A DNA stretch of 55,767 nucleotides from Paracoccus fontiphilus (GTDB taxonomy: Bacteria; Pseudomonadota; Alphaproteobacteria; Rhodobacterales; Rhodobacteraceae): positions 1 to 55,767 of the forward strand of contig NZ_JAFNAW010000041.1 in NCBI RefSeq assembly GCF_017356265.1, in the 5' to 3' direction. The notes under the pieces were generated by a model that saw only the letters and a list, made by a program, of their open reading frames with translations, made no database searches and was not told the origin of the DNA. The translations under genes were made by a program, and so were the position numbers. Of this stretch, positions 16,279 to 24,579 are shown piece after piece. Position 1 is the first letter of the stretch; the number at the start of each line of letters is the position of its first letter.

Positions 16279-17484
16279 GTGACCTTCTTTACGGTTCATC
16301 CCTTCCATTCCTTCAATCTTGCCGTGGTCTTGCTGATCGCGGGCAAGATCCTGACCCTGAACATTGATCTTCTGCGCCGCTATTCGATCCCCGAGCCGGT
16401 GGCGGGCGGCTTTCTCTGTATCGCGGTAACGGGGCTCCTCTGGGCGCTGTTCGATCTGAAGGTCTCATTCGAGGTGGGGATCCGTGATTTCCTGCTGCTG
16501 GTGTTCTTTGCCGGTATCGGGCTGAAATCCGATATCCGCACGCTGCTTGCGGGGGGCAGGCCGTTGGTGATCCTGTTGATCCTTGCGACCAGCTTCATCC
16601 TTTTGCAGAACTTCGCGGGGATGGGGCTGGCGAGGCTCTTTGGAATGGAGCCGAAGGCCGGGCTGATGGTCGGCTCGGTTTCGCTGACCGGCGGCGTTGG
16701 CACCACGCTGGCCTGGGCACCGATATTCGCCGAAAAGCTGGGGATCACGAATGCGCTGGAACTGGGGGTCGCGGCCAATACTGTCGGGCTAATCGCGGCC
16801 TGTGTGATCGGCGGGCCGATTGCGGCGCTCCTGATCCGGCGGGGCGGGCTGAAGGCGGAAAACAAGCGCGATCTGGACATCGGCGTTCCGAATGAGGGGC
16901 GCGCGGTCCGGATGGATTACTTCTGCATCCTCTGGTCGATCCTGGCGCTGAATGTCACCGTGCTGATCGGGCTGGCGCTGCATGAGGCGATCACGGCGGC
17001 CGGCGTCACGCTTCCAGCCTTTGTCAGCTGCCTTGTCGCGGGGATCGTGCTGCGCAACCTTTTGCCGCTGGCCCCGAGGCGGTTAGTGCGGCGGATCTGG
17101 CCTGGGGTCGATGATGCGCTGGCGCTGATCTCGGATCTGTCACTCGGGCTTTTCCTGATCATGGCGCTGATGGGCCTGCAGGTCTGGGAGCTGAACGGCG
17201 TCCTTCTGTTCATTACCGCCGCCCTTGTGATGCAGATCCTGCTGACGGTCGGATTCACGATTTGGGTCGTGTTCCCCGCGATGGGGCGCGATTATGAGGC
17301 GGCGGTGATCTCGGCCGGGTTTGGCGGTATCACGCTCGGCTCAACCGCCACCGCCATCGCCAATATGACCGCCGTGGCGCAGCAACATGGCGCGGCGCAC
17401 CGGGCCTTTGTGATCGTGCCGCTGGTCTGCGGCTTTTTCATCGATATCGTCAACGCGCTGATCATCTCGGCGCTGGTCGGCTAG
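16279..17484 (+). CDS. gltS: Sodium/glutamate symporter
   Basis: A 401-residue inner-membrane carrier of the GltS (ESS) family with about ten to twelve hydrophobic segments. Characteristic stretches are LLRRYSIPEPVAGGFL near residue 35-50, the re-entrant-loop motif VGSVSLTGGVGTTLAWAP at about 135-152, and its C-terminal counterpart SAGFGGITLGSTATAIANM. It imports glutamate with sodium. The GTG start at 16279 follows a 92-base gap after fabI. In that gap is TCAAC-ATCA-GTTGA (16241-16254), an inverted repeat of unknown use. The gene is intact, and its stop is only 20 bases from the left end of the ISL3 element. Confidence 0.93.
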   Translation: MTFFTVHPFHSFNLAVVLLIAGKILTLNIDLLRRYSIPEPVAGGFLCIAVTGLLWALFDLKVSFEVGIRDFLLLVFFAGIGLKSDIRTLLAGGRPLVILLILATSFILLQNFAGMGLARLFGMEPKAGLMVGSVSLTGGVGTTLAWAPIFAEKLGITNALELGVAANTVGLIAACVIGGPIAALLIRRGGLKAENKRDLDIGVPNEGRAVRMDYFCILWSILALNVTVLIGLALHEAITAAGVTLPAFVSCLVAGIVLRNLLPLAPRRLVRRIWPGVDDALALISDLSLGLFLIMALMGLQVWELNGVLLFITAALVMQILLTVGFTIWVVFPAMGRDYEAAVISAGFGGITLGSTATAIANMTAVAQQHGAAHRAFVIVPLVCGFFIDIVNALIISALVG

Positions 17485-17605
17485 TGTCGCGTTGCCCTTA
17501 AATGGGCTCTGCCTCAATCTGTGTGGCGCACTATCCTGAGAACGGGAAGATTCAGGAGGGATAGTGATGATTTCAAGGAAGCACTGGTCGCCCGGGAGCG
17601 ATGTT

Positions 17606-18998
17606 GGTCGTGTCGCGAATGCTGTGGAAACTCCCTGGCAGCGTGCTCCGAGCATGTGAAGCTTCGGCCTGTTAGGCGGCGAGGTCAAGGGGCATGGGCT
17701 CGAGGGGCTGAGAGAGGGTTTCCCAGCCATCGACCTTGCGCATCTGGATCTGGCCGGAGGCGAGCAGCGCCCAGAGCAGCATGGGCACGGTCTCTGCGGA
17801 GGGCAGCACGGTCTGGGTCTTGATGCGGCGGCGGAACTCCCCGTTCAGGCGCTCGATGGCGTTGGTGGTCCGGGCCGATTTCCATTGCGAGGGGTCGAGC
17901 CGTGTGAAGGTGAAGAGCCGGTCGCCTGCTTCCTCCAGGCTGTCGGCCACCGCTCGGCACTTCAGGCGCCATTTGCGGAGGAAGGCCTTGCGGCGCGTCT
18001 CAATCCCGGCGGCGGTGTCGGCGTAAATCATGTCGCGGTAGTCCTCGGTCAACTCGTCTTGGAGGTGCTTCGGCGCGTGGGCCAGGAGGTTGCGGTGCTT
18101 GTGAACCGTGCAGCGCTGGATCGGCAGGTCCTCGCCCCACAGCGCCACGAGCGCGGCCTCCAACCCCGGGGCACCGTCAACGATCACGAATTCAGGCCAC
18201 TTCAAACCGCGGGCATCAAGGTCATCCAGGAACTGACGCCAGGCGGCCGTGCTCTCGCCACCCATGTTCCTGATGGATAACAGCACCTTCTGTCCGTCGC
18301 GGCGCACACCGATGGCGGCCAGAACAGAAATGTTCGTGGCTTTCCGGTCCAGTCGGGTCTTGATCACGGTGCCGTCGAGGATCAGGCGGACAATGTCTTC
18401 ATCGGCCAGACTGCGCGCACACCAGGCGTCCCAGTCCACCTTGACCTTGCGCCAGGCGCGGCTGACCACGTCCTTGCTGACCGCGCCCTCGAAAAGCCCG
18501 AACAGCGCCCGCTTGACCCGGCGCGTGTTGGTTCCGGAGAGGTAGACTGCCGCGATCAGGGCCTCGGCCTTCTTCGTCAGCCGCTGGTAACGGGGCAGCG
18601 CCTTCGAGCGCCACTCCGTCACCTTGCCAGCATCATCCTCAATCCGGGCGCGCGGCACCCGCACTGTCTCGGTACCGAAGGTGCCAGTGAGTTGCCGCTC
18701 CCGGTGCCCGTGGCGATACCCTTTCGCCGAGCCGCCGCTCCGGTCGTAACGAAGGCGGCCGAGAAAGCTCGCGAGTTCTTCTTCGAAAACGGCTTCGATG
18801 GTCGCGCGGACGTGGCTCCGCAGCCGCTCCTCGATCGGATCGAAACCGGCCTCTCCGGCCAGTAGCGCAAAGCTCGCGGTGTCGGTAATCTGGTTCATGG
18901 CGTGATCTCCCTGGCGGTTGCCGCCGCCGGTTGGGTGGGTGTCAGTTCACCCGGAGATTACGCCGCCCTCAAATTTCCACCAACTCCCCGACACGACC
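17606..18998 (-). mobile_element. IS256-family element with 8-bp target duplication
   Basis: A 1393-bp element. Its ends share GGTCGTGTCG (17606-17615) and the inverse complement CGACACGACC (18989-18998), with partial similarity continuing inward. Both flanks carry GCGATGTT (17598-17605 and 18999-19006), an exact 8-bp duplication as expected for IS256. Removing the element and one copy restores the ISL3 transposase frame exactly. Confidence 0.95.
17672..18898 (-). CDS. IS256-family (mutator-type) transposase
   Basis: A 408-residue transposase of the IS256/MULE group. The DDE triad can be placed at Asp175 (RLILDGTVIK), Asp241 (FVIVDGAPGLEAAL) and Glu349 (TTNAIERLNGEFRRR). The family block CTVHKHRNLLAHAPKHLQDE is present between the second Asp and the Glu. 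Length and frame are normal, so the element may be active. It is the only gene between the IS256 ends and runs antiparallel to the ISL3 transposase it interrupts. The start ATG 18898 lies about 100 bases inside the right end. Confidence 0.95.
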   Translation of the reverse strand: MNQITDTASFALLAGEAGFDPIEERLRSHVRATIEAVFEEELASFLGRLRYDRSGGSAKGYRHGHRERQLTGTFGTETVRVPRARIEDDAGKVTEWRSKALPRYQRLTKKAEALIAAVYLSGTNTRRVKRALFGLFEGAVSKDVVSRAWRKVKVDWDAWCARSLADEDIVRLILDGTVIKTRLDRKATNISVLAAIGVRRDGQKVLLSIRNMGGESTAAWRQFLDDLDARGLKWPEFVIVDGAPGLEAALVALWGEDLPIQRCTVHKHRNLLAHAPKHLQDELTEDYRDMIYADTAAGIETRRKAFLRKWRLKCRAVADSLEEAGDRLFTFTRLDPSQWKSARTTNAIERLNGEFRRRIKTQTVLPSAETVPMLLWALLASGQIQMRKVDGWETLSQPLEPMPLDLAA

Positions 18999-20593
18999 GC
19001 GATGTTTCCGTTCAAAGCGTTGAGCGGCGCGATTCCGGCGGGTGGACTGTATCCGGCAGTCTGACACCAAACGGCATCTGCCCAGACTGTGGATTGCAAT
19101 CGCGACGTCGTCACGGCTGGCGGCGTAGGCGGCTGCAGGATTATCCCGCCCATGGTGACGGGGTTACTGTAACCCTCTGGGTTTGCCGTTGGCGATGTTT
19201 GGCACCCGCCTGCCCGCGCCGGACTTTCTCGGACCAGATCGGCTCGATTGCGCGTCCTTTTGCGCGGCGCACTTCGCGTGTCGGGGAAATTGTCAGCCAT
19301 CTTGGGCACGCGACCGGCGGGCGGCCTGCCGAGCGGCTCTTGCACCGCTTGGGCCTTGGGGTCAGTGATGACACGGTGCTTAGGCAGCTGAAGAACCGTG
19401 CTCAAGACACTGCCGAGCCGCCGACCGTCATCGGGATCGACGACTGGAGCTGGCGGAAGTCGCAGACCTACGGCACGATCATCGTCGATCTGGAGCGTCG
19501 CGCGGTCATCGATGTTCTCGAAGATCGTGATGTGGTCACCTGCACCGACTGGCTGAAACGACATCCCGAGGTGGAAGTGATCAGCAGAGATCGCTGCGGT
19601 CTCTACGCCCAGGCTGCCCGGCAAGGCGCGCCGCAAGCGGAACAGGTCGCCGACCGGTTTCATACCGTGCAGAACCTGCGGCAGGCTATCGAGGAGCAGA
19701 TGAACCTTCACGGCCGTGCGACCGGCAGGGCGCTGCTGTCCGACGCCGACAATATCACCGCAGAGGGAAGCCTTCTGAAGTCCCGCCTTGCGCACAGGAC
19801 GTCTCGGGAAGAGATTTTCACCACCATCCATGCGCTTCGAAATCAGGGGCTTACCTGCAGCGAGATTGGGCGGCGAACAGGGTTCCCTCGTCGCAGCATC
19901 GCGAAATGGCTGCAGTTCGAGACGCCGCCGGACCGCAGGCGGGCAGCTTTGAAGCCGACTTCGCCGTGGTACTTTGAAGAGTTCCTGAGCCAAAGCTGGA
20001 AGGGCGGAATTCGAACTGGAAGCGCCCTGTTCCGTCTGATCCGAGAGCGTGGCTACGAGGGGAGCCCGACGCATTTGCAGCGGCTGCTGGCGGGGTGGCG
20101 CAGAGCCGAAAAGCAAGCGAAGGGCCCTGCCTTGGAGCACCAGATCCTGGAACCGGTCCGGGACCCGGAAACGGGGCACGCGATCTCCCCGGTCATCGCG
20201 GCAGCGCTGTGTATCAAACCCCGCGGAAAACTCACCCCGGATCAGGCGCGGAAAGTCGACGCGCTCAAGGCTGGCTCTCCCGCCTTCGCAACGATGCGCT
20301 GCCTCGTCATGCGGTTCAACGGTATCCTGCGTGGCCGCGAGGCAGACCCGCTCCCTGCATGGATCGACGACGCGATCGAAACCGACCTGGCGCCCATCGT
20401 GCGCTTCGCACGCACATTGAACCGGGATTTCGATGCGGTAAAAAACGCTATCGAGATGCCCTGGAGCAACGGCCAAGCAGAAGGTCAGATTAATCGTCTG
20501 AAGACCCTCAAACGCGCCATGTACGGCCGAGCCGGGCAAGAACTGTTGAGGGCAAGAATGCTGCCCCTCCGCCACACAGATTGAGGCAGAGCC

Positions 20594-20838
20594 TATTTCT
20601 GGGCCAGATGCCACAGAATCGCGCCGGATTCGAAAATGGCGCGGCCCTCGGCACGATCCACGATGGTCGGGATCTTGCCGTTCGGGTTCAGCTTCAGATA
20701 GTCGGGCGCCTTCTGTTCCTGCCGTCCGAAATCGACCAGCGTCAGGTCATAGGGAACGCCTGCCTCCTCCAGAAAGATCACCGGCTTGTAGCCGTTCATC
20801 GTGGCGGCGGTGTAAAGATGGATGTCGGTCCGGGTCAT
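20594..20838 (-). pseudogene. Glutathione S-transferase, N-terminal half, truncated by the ISL3 element
   Basis: From ATG 20838 the frame gives about 80 residues of the thioredoxin-like GST domain: [34 protein letters not shown], then [11 protein letters not shown] with the conserved cis-Pro and [13 protein letters not shown]. The frame runs into the IS end and stops at TAG (20595-20593), whose last base is in the inverted repeat. The C-terminal helical domain, about 120 residues, is missing and is not found on the other side of the element. It lies just downstream of, and co-directional with, the quinone oxidoreductase gene. A longer frame to 20928 is possible, but the GST fold begins at 20838. 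Confidence 0.85.
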
Positions 20839-20875
20839 GACGCTGGTTCTTGCGTGTGGGGGCGTGGGGCGGCGG

Positions 20876-21476
20876 TCAGGCCGGAACAACCGCAAAGATG
20901 TCCCGAAGATGTGCGTCGAACCGCGCAAGATCCGAGGCGATGTCGGGCTTTTTCATCACGTCAAAGGCGGCAAAGCTGGGCAGCGGGGTCATGCCGAAGA
21001 ATCTGGCGTTCAGGTGCAAGGGGCGCAACAGATCGTCCAGCGACATGCCCTGAAAAGAATGGCTGGGCGGGATCGTCGAAGGCTTCGGCCGGGGCGTTCA
21101 GCGTGGCCGACAGCAGATAGCTGGTACCCTGCAAGCTGCCGCCCGTGCCGTAATTGGCCTTGGGATCCCGGGCGTGGCGGCCATCCCCGGCACACAGGCG
21201 TCCGTCCATGCCCGCGGTATAGACCTCATCCATGTATTTCTTGAACGTCCAGGGCGCGCCCATCCAGTTGACCGGAAACTGCATTATGACGGTGTCGGCC
21301 CAGACATGGTTGTCGACCTCGGCCTGGACATCATAGCCCTCATCAATCGTGGTCACGCGGACCTCGTGACCCAGGGATGTCAGCAGCGATCTGGCACGGT
21401 CGGTCAGCGTGGCATTCAGCCGCCCGGGCGCGAAGTCGTAGGGCTGCGTTCCGTTCACGATCAGGATTTTTGTCAT
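20876..21476 (-). pseudogene. NAD(P)H:quinone oxidoreductase (MdaB/flavodoxin-like), frameshifted
   Basis: Starts at ATG 21476 with KILIVNGTQPYDFAPGRLNATL and contains FPVNWMGAPWTFKKYMDEVY and the glycine-rich YGTGGSLQG, typical of the MdaB-type two-electron quinone reductase family. At 21053-21056 a run of four A (TTTT in the gene) shifts the frame. Reading three T instead of four restores a normal C-terminus ([19 protein letters not shown]...) to a stop at 20876-20878. So either a single-base insertion has inactivated the gene or the base is a sequencing error. It diverges from an HxlR regulator, a common pairing for quinone- or electrophile-responsive control. Confidence 0.85.
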
Positions 21477-21571
21477 GGGTCGGGTTCCTTGGGTCCGTCA
21501 TGTTGCATCGCCGCCCCTTGACCCGGGGCGGGCTTGCGATGAAATGCGCAGGACGGAAACCTAAATCAACC

Positions 21572-21589
21572 AGTATACTTTTGGTAACC
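21572..21589. promoter_or_regulatory. Candidate HxlR operator between the quinone oxidoreductase gene and its regulator
   Basis: AGTATACTTTTGGTAACC combines the palindrome AGTATACT with GGTAACC, an imperfect copy in the same phase, in the 140-base gap between the two divergent genes. HxlR-family sensors commonly bind such TATAC/GTAAC repeats overlapping the divergent promoters. Binding is inferred. Confidence 0.45.
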
Positions 21590-21616
21590 TAAAGGCGCCG
21601 CGATGAGGAGGGTCCG

Positions 21617-21985
21617 ATGAAGGCAAGGATAGGTCATGATGCGCAGGGTCGCCGCATCGCCCATGATGTCTGCACCGAGCCATGCCCGATAGAACGCGGG
21701 ATGCGGATCATCGGCGGCAAGTGGACCGGCTCGATCCTGTGGCATCTGCGCGACGGGCCGGTGCGCTTTAACGATCTGGCGCGGATGATTGGCGGCGCGT
21801 CGAAGAAGATGATCACCGAACGCCTGCGTCAGTTGGAGGCGCAGGGCCTGATCACCCGGCATGTGCTGGATACCGCCCCCGTCTCGGTTCAGTATCAGAT
21901 CACCGCGACCGGCCTGACCGCCATCGGGTTTCTGGACGAGATCCGAAAATGGAGCGAGAGCCTGCGCGAGGCCGGGCAACCCTGA
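21617..21985 (+). CDS. HxlR-family winged-helix regulator
   Basis: A 122-residue protein with the HxlR domain: CPIERGMRIIGGKWTGSILWHLRDGPVRFNDLARMIGGASKKMITERLRQLEAQGLITR. Two cysteines near the N-terminus (CTEPC) precede it. A single conserved cysteine at about this position is the redox/electrophile sensor in YodB/QorR-like members, so a sensor role here is plausible. A GGAGGG-type ribosome-binding site lies about eight bases before ATG 21617. It diverges from the quinone oxidoreductase gene and probably controls it. The family name is certain; the signal is inferred. Confidence 0.9.
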   Translation: MKARIGHDAQGRRIAHDVCTEPCPIERGMRIIGGKWTGSILWHLRDGPVRFNDLARMIGGASKKMITERLRQLEAQGLITRHVLDTAPVSVQYQITATGLTAIGFLDEIRKWSESLREAGQP

Positions 21986-22017
21986 TCGGCGGGTTCAGGA
22001 TTGCCGCGTTGCGCGGA

Positions 22018-23055
22018 TCAGAAGCGGGTGATGACGGTTGCGCCGACCGATTGGAACTTGTCCATATCCATCAACGCCTGTGGCGCATCTGCCAGGGCGA
22101 TCCGATCGCCGACCAGCCGCGCGGGGTTCAGCTTGCCGCTGCTGACCAGGTCCAGCATCGCGCCATAGCGATGCGCCTGCATCCCGTGAGAGCCCAGAAG
22201 CTGGATTTCCTGCCCGACGATCCTGGGCATCGGGATTGCGGGCGCAGCGTGTTCGCCCAGCATCAGGCCCACCTGAACATGCTTGCCGCGCGGACGCAGG
22301 CACAGGATCGAATTGGTCATCGTCACCGGATGCCCCAGCGCATCAAGCGATACATGCGCACCGCCACGGGTGATATCGCGGATGGCGCCGGGCACGTCCG
22401 CCTCGCGCCCGTCGATCGCCGCGACGGCCCCCAGTTCACGGGCGAAGTTCAGTTTCGCCGGATCAAGATCGACGCCGATGACATTTGCCCCGGCTGCCGC
22501 AGCGATCATCACGGCCGATAGTCCGACCCCGCCGCAGCCGTGGATCGCGACCCATTGGCCCGCGCTGACCCTGCCCTGATCGATCACCGCCCGGAACGAT
22601 GTAGCAAAGCGACAACCAAGGCTGGCCGCCGTGGCGAAATCCATACTGTCGGGCAGCGCGACAAGGTTCAGATCGGCCTGATGGATGCCGACATATTCGG
22701 CAAAGGATCCCCAATGGGTGAAACCGGGCTGTTCCTGATGCAAGCAGACCTGCTGCTGACCCGCGTGACATTCCGAACAGCTGCCGCAGCCGCAAATGAA
22801 GGGCACCGTGACCTTGTCGCCGACCTTCCAGTTCGTGACATCCTTGCCCACCGCCTCGACGATGCCCGCCAGTTCGTGTCCCGGCACATGGGGCAGGTCG
22901 ATATCGTCGTCATGGCCCATCCATCCGTGCCAGTCGCTGCGACAGACACCCGTGGCGGCGACCTTCAGCACGACCCCATCTGGCTGAGGCGCGGGATCCT
23001 TCGCCGTGACCAGCCGCGGGGCTTCCTGAAATTTTTCGAACATGACGGCTTTCAT
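22018..23055 (-). CDS. Zinc-dependent medium-chain alcohol dehydrogenase
   Basis: A 345-residue MDR-superfamily enzyme oxidising an alcohol or reducing an aldehyde with NAD(P)(H). Catalytic zinc ligands are Cys38 and the GHE motif (His60, Glu61). The structural zinc site has four cysteines at 90, 93, 96 and 104 ([10 protein letters not shown]). The Rossmann motif [17 protein letters not shown] follows, with an acidic residue after it (VDLD) suggesting NAD preference. The substrate is unknown. It diverges from an Lrp/AsnC-type regulator across a 136-base gap, so regulation by that protein is plausible. It converges on the HxlR gene with a 32-base gap and no obvious terminator. Confidence 0.93.
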   Translation of the reverse strand: MKAVMFEKFQEAPRLVTAKDPAPQPDGVVLKVAATGVCRSDWHGWMGHDDDIDLPHVPGHELAGIVEAVGKDVTNWKVGDKVTVPFICGCGSCSECHAGQQQVCLHQEQPGFTHWGSFAEYVGIHQADLNLVALPDSMDFATAASLGCRFATSFRAVIDQGRVSAGQWVAIHGCGGVGLSAVMIAAAAGANVIGVDLDPAKLNFARELGAVAAIDGREADVPGAIRDITRGGAHVSLDALGHPVTMTNSILCLRPRGKHVQVGLMLGEHAAPAIPMPRIVGQEIQLLGSHGMQAHRYGAMLDLVSSGKLNPARLVGDRIALADAPQALMDMDKFQSVGATVITRF

Positions 23056-23130
23056 CGCGACCTCGTGCTGATTGAGTTTCGGTGGCGATCATAGGAAGTG
23101 CAGCGGCAAATCCATTGCCATTCCTGGCCT

Positions 23131-23155
23131 GATATTCGAATAATGGGGCAATATC
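23131..23155. promoter_or_regulatory. Candidate Lrp/AsnC operator
   Basis: GATATT and AATATC form 6-base inverted arms separated by 13 bases, with a second small palindrome ATTCGAAT inside. This lies in the gap between the alcohol dehydrogenase and Lrp/AsnC-type genes. Lrp-family sites are often AT-rich imperfect palindromes of this size. Binding is inferred. Confidence 0.35.
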
Positions 23156-23191
23156 TTTTCTGTTGTGACGAATTTGAAGGGATTTCTGCCC

Positions 23192-23662
23192 ATGCCTGAT
23201 ATCGATGTCGTCAATGCCCAGCTCTTGTCGCTGTTGCAGGATGATGGCCGCATGACCAATGCCAGACTGTCCGAGCATCTGGGTATGAGCGAGACGCCCT
23301 GCTGGCGCCGCCTGAAGCGGCTTGAGGAAAGCGGTGTCATCGAGGGCTATCAGGCCAATCTGAATCGCCGCAAGCTGGGGTTGGGTGTGATGGCGTTCGT
23401 GCAGCTGCGCTGTTCGGAACATGATCAGGCCGCCACGGCCGAGTTTCAGCGCATCGTGCAGACCACGCCGAACATCCTGTCCTGCCATAACACGACCGGC
23501 GCAGATGATTTTCTGCTGATCGTCGTGGCGCGTGATCTGGATGATTACAGCAGCTTCGTGGACAGTACCCTGCGGCGGCTTCCGGGCGTGACCAGCATCC
23601 GTTCGAACCTGTCGCTGAAAGAGATGAAGGCTTCCAGCAAGCTGCCCGTCGCCGCGCGGTAA
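23192..23662 (+). CDS. Lrp/AsnC-family regulator
   Basis: A 156-residue protein with an N-terminal AsnC-type helix-turn-helix (DVVNAQLLSLLQDDGRMTNARLSEHLGMSETPCWRRLKRLEESGVIEGYQA) and a C-terminal RAM/ligand-binding domain with the GADDFLLIV motif. ATG 23192 is selected over the TTG-like start at 23165 because a ribosome-binding site (GAAGGG) precedes it and the helix-turn-helix starts immediately. Members sense amino acids or related metabolites. It diverges from the alcohol dehydrogenase and converges, six bases apart, with the TetR gene. Confidence 0.92.
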   Translation: MPDIDVVNAQLLSLLQDDGRMTNARLSEHLGMSETPCWRRLKRLEESGVIEGYQANLNRRKLGLGVMAFVQLRCSEHDQAATAEFQRIVQTTPNILSCHNTTGADDFLLIVVARDLDDYSSFVDSTLRRLPGVTSIRSNLSLKEMKASSKLPVAAR

Positions 23663-23668
23663 ACCCGG

Positions 23669-24340
23669 TCAGCTCGGTTGCGGGCTGACGGCATCTTTCG
23701 GCGCTGCCGCCGACAGGAAAAAATCGACTGCCGCGTCCAGAACCTGCAGCCTGTCTGTCGTCACCGTCAGTTCGCCCATTTCGAACAGCGAATCCCATGC
23801 ATGCGGCAGCAGGACGGATTCGCAGAAATGCCGGGCCAGAAACCCGGCATCGCCCTGTAACTGACCCTGCGCAATCAGGCGCTCCATCACCAGCTGAACC
23901 ATCTCAAGCCCCGGTCGACGCCAGCGCCGTTCCATCATCTCGGCCAGATCGGGCGCGGCCTGGCATTCCGAAATCACCAGCCGCAGCATCATGACCGAGT
24001 CGCGGTCCATGATCGCGTTCAGCATGGCGCGGGCCAGTTGCCGCAACATCTGATCCGCCGGGCCGTCAGCGGCGGCAAGCTGGCGCGGGGTCTGCAACTT
24101 GCGTTCGGTGAAGGCGGTCACGACAGCCTCCAGCAACGCCTTCTTGTCGGGAAAGCGGGCATAGATGGTCTGCTTGGATCCGCCAAAGCGCCGTGCGACA
24201 TCCTGCATGGTCGTGGCCCCGTAACCCTTGCCAAGAAACAGCGCGGTTGCGGCCTCGACGATCCTTTCCGCCGCTTCGGCCGAAGGGGGCCTGCCGCGCA
24301 AACGGCAGCCTCGGGTCAGTTCCTTGATTTCGGCTTTCAC
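23669..24340 (-). CDS. TetR/AcrR-family regulator of the adjacent RND efflux genes
   Basis: About 223 residues from GTG 24340, with GAGG about 11 bases upstream. A longer frame to 24565 crosses the promoter region of the divergent pump and has unlikely composition. The N-terminal DNA-binding domain is clear: RGRPPSAEAAERIVEAATALFLGKGYGATTMQDVARRFGGSKQTIYARFPDKKALLEAV. The C-terminal domain resembles the AefR/TetR_C type. It diverges from a membrane-fusion protein and RND transporter pair starting at 24580, the standard arrangement for a local repressor of a multidrug pump. Confidence 0.88.
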   Translation of the reverse strand: MKAEIKELTRGCRLRGRPPSAEAAERIVEAATALFLGKGYGATTMQDVARRFGGSKQTIYARFPDKKALLEAVVTAFTERKLQTPRQLAAADGPADQMLRQLARAMLNAIMDRDSVMMLRLVISECQAAPDLAEMMERRWRRPGLEMVQLVMERLIAQGQLQGDAGFLARHFCESVLLPHAWDSLFEMGELTVTTDRLQVLDAAVDFFLSAAAPKDAVSPQPS

Positions 24341-24579
24341 TTTGACGGGAACCTCGCTAAAGAATTCCGAAACTGCCCGGTTCCGTAATTGTCTAGCCAA
24401 GATCCGCTGAAGTTTGAAGGCATATCGCACATGATTTCGCAATTTTCCGGAACACGGGCTGTGACCCGGCTGCGCGTGCGGCCCGGTCGTCGCCATAACG
24501 CGCCGGGGCCATGAGGGCGGCATCCGTCCAGACGCCCGCCACCTTTCCCCCATTTCAGGTTTCACTTCGAAGGTTTCTC

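Larger units (their letters stand above)
17567..20584 (+). pseudogene. ISL3-family transposase interrupted by IS256-type insertion
   Basis: The original gene starts at ATG 17567 behind the ribosome-binding site AGGAGGG (17554-17560), reads 13 codons (MISRKHWSPGSDV), and is interrupted at 17605. It resumes in the same frame at 19007 after the second copy of the 8-bp duplication (SVQSVERRDSGG...). The rest is a full ISL3 transposase: an N-terminal zinc-binding region with CPDCG, then a DDE domain with GIDDWSW, VADRFHTVQNLRQA and WSNGQAEGQINRLKTLKR. The stop lies inside the right inverted repeat. The reading frame from 18902 starts in IS256 sequence and is not the native N-terminus. Confidence 0.9.
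17505..20593 (+). mobile_element. ISL3-family element carrying a nested IS256-family insertion
   Basis: The outer element is bounded by perfect 24-bp inverted repeats at 17505-17528 and 20570-20593, beginning GGCTCTGCCTCAATC. Without the nested element and one copy of its 8-bp duplication it would be 1688 bp with a single transposase gene. ISL3 elements normally leave 8-bp target duplications, but the flanks are CTTAAATG on the left and TATTTCTG on the right, so none is present. The right end cuts a GST gene whose other half is not on the left. This indicates recombination or deletion at this element, or an assembly join. Confidence 0.9.
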
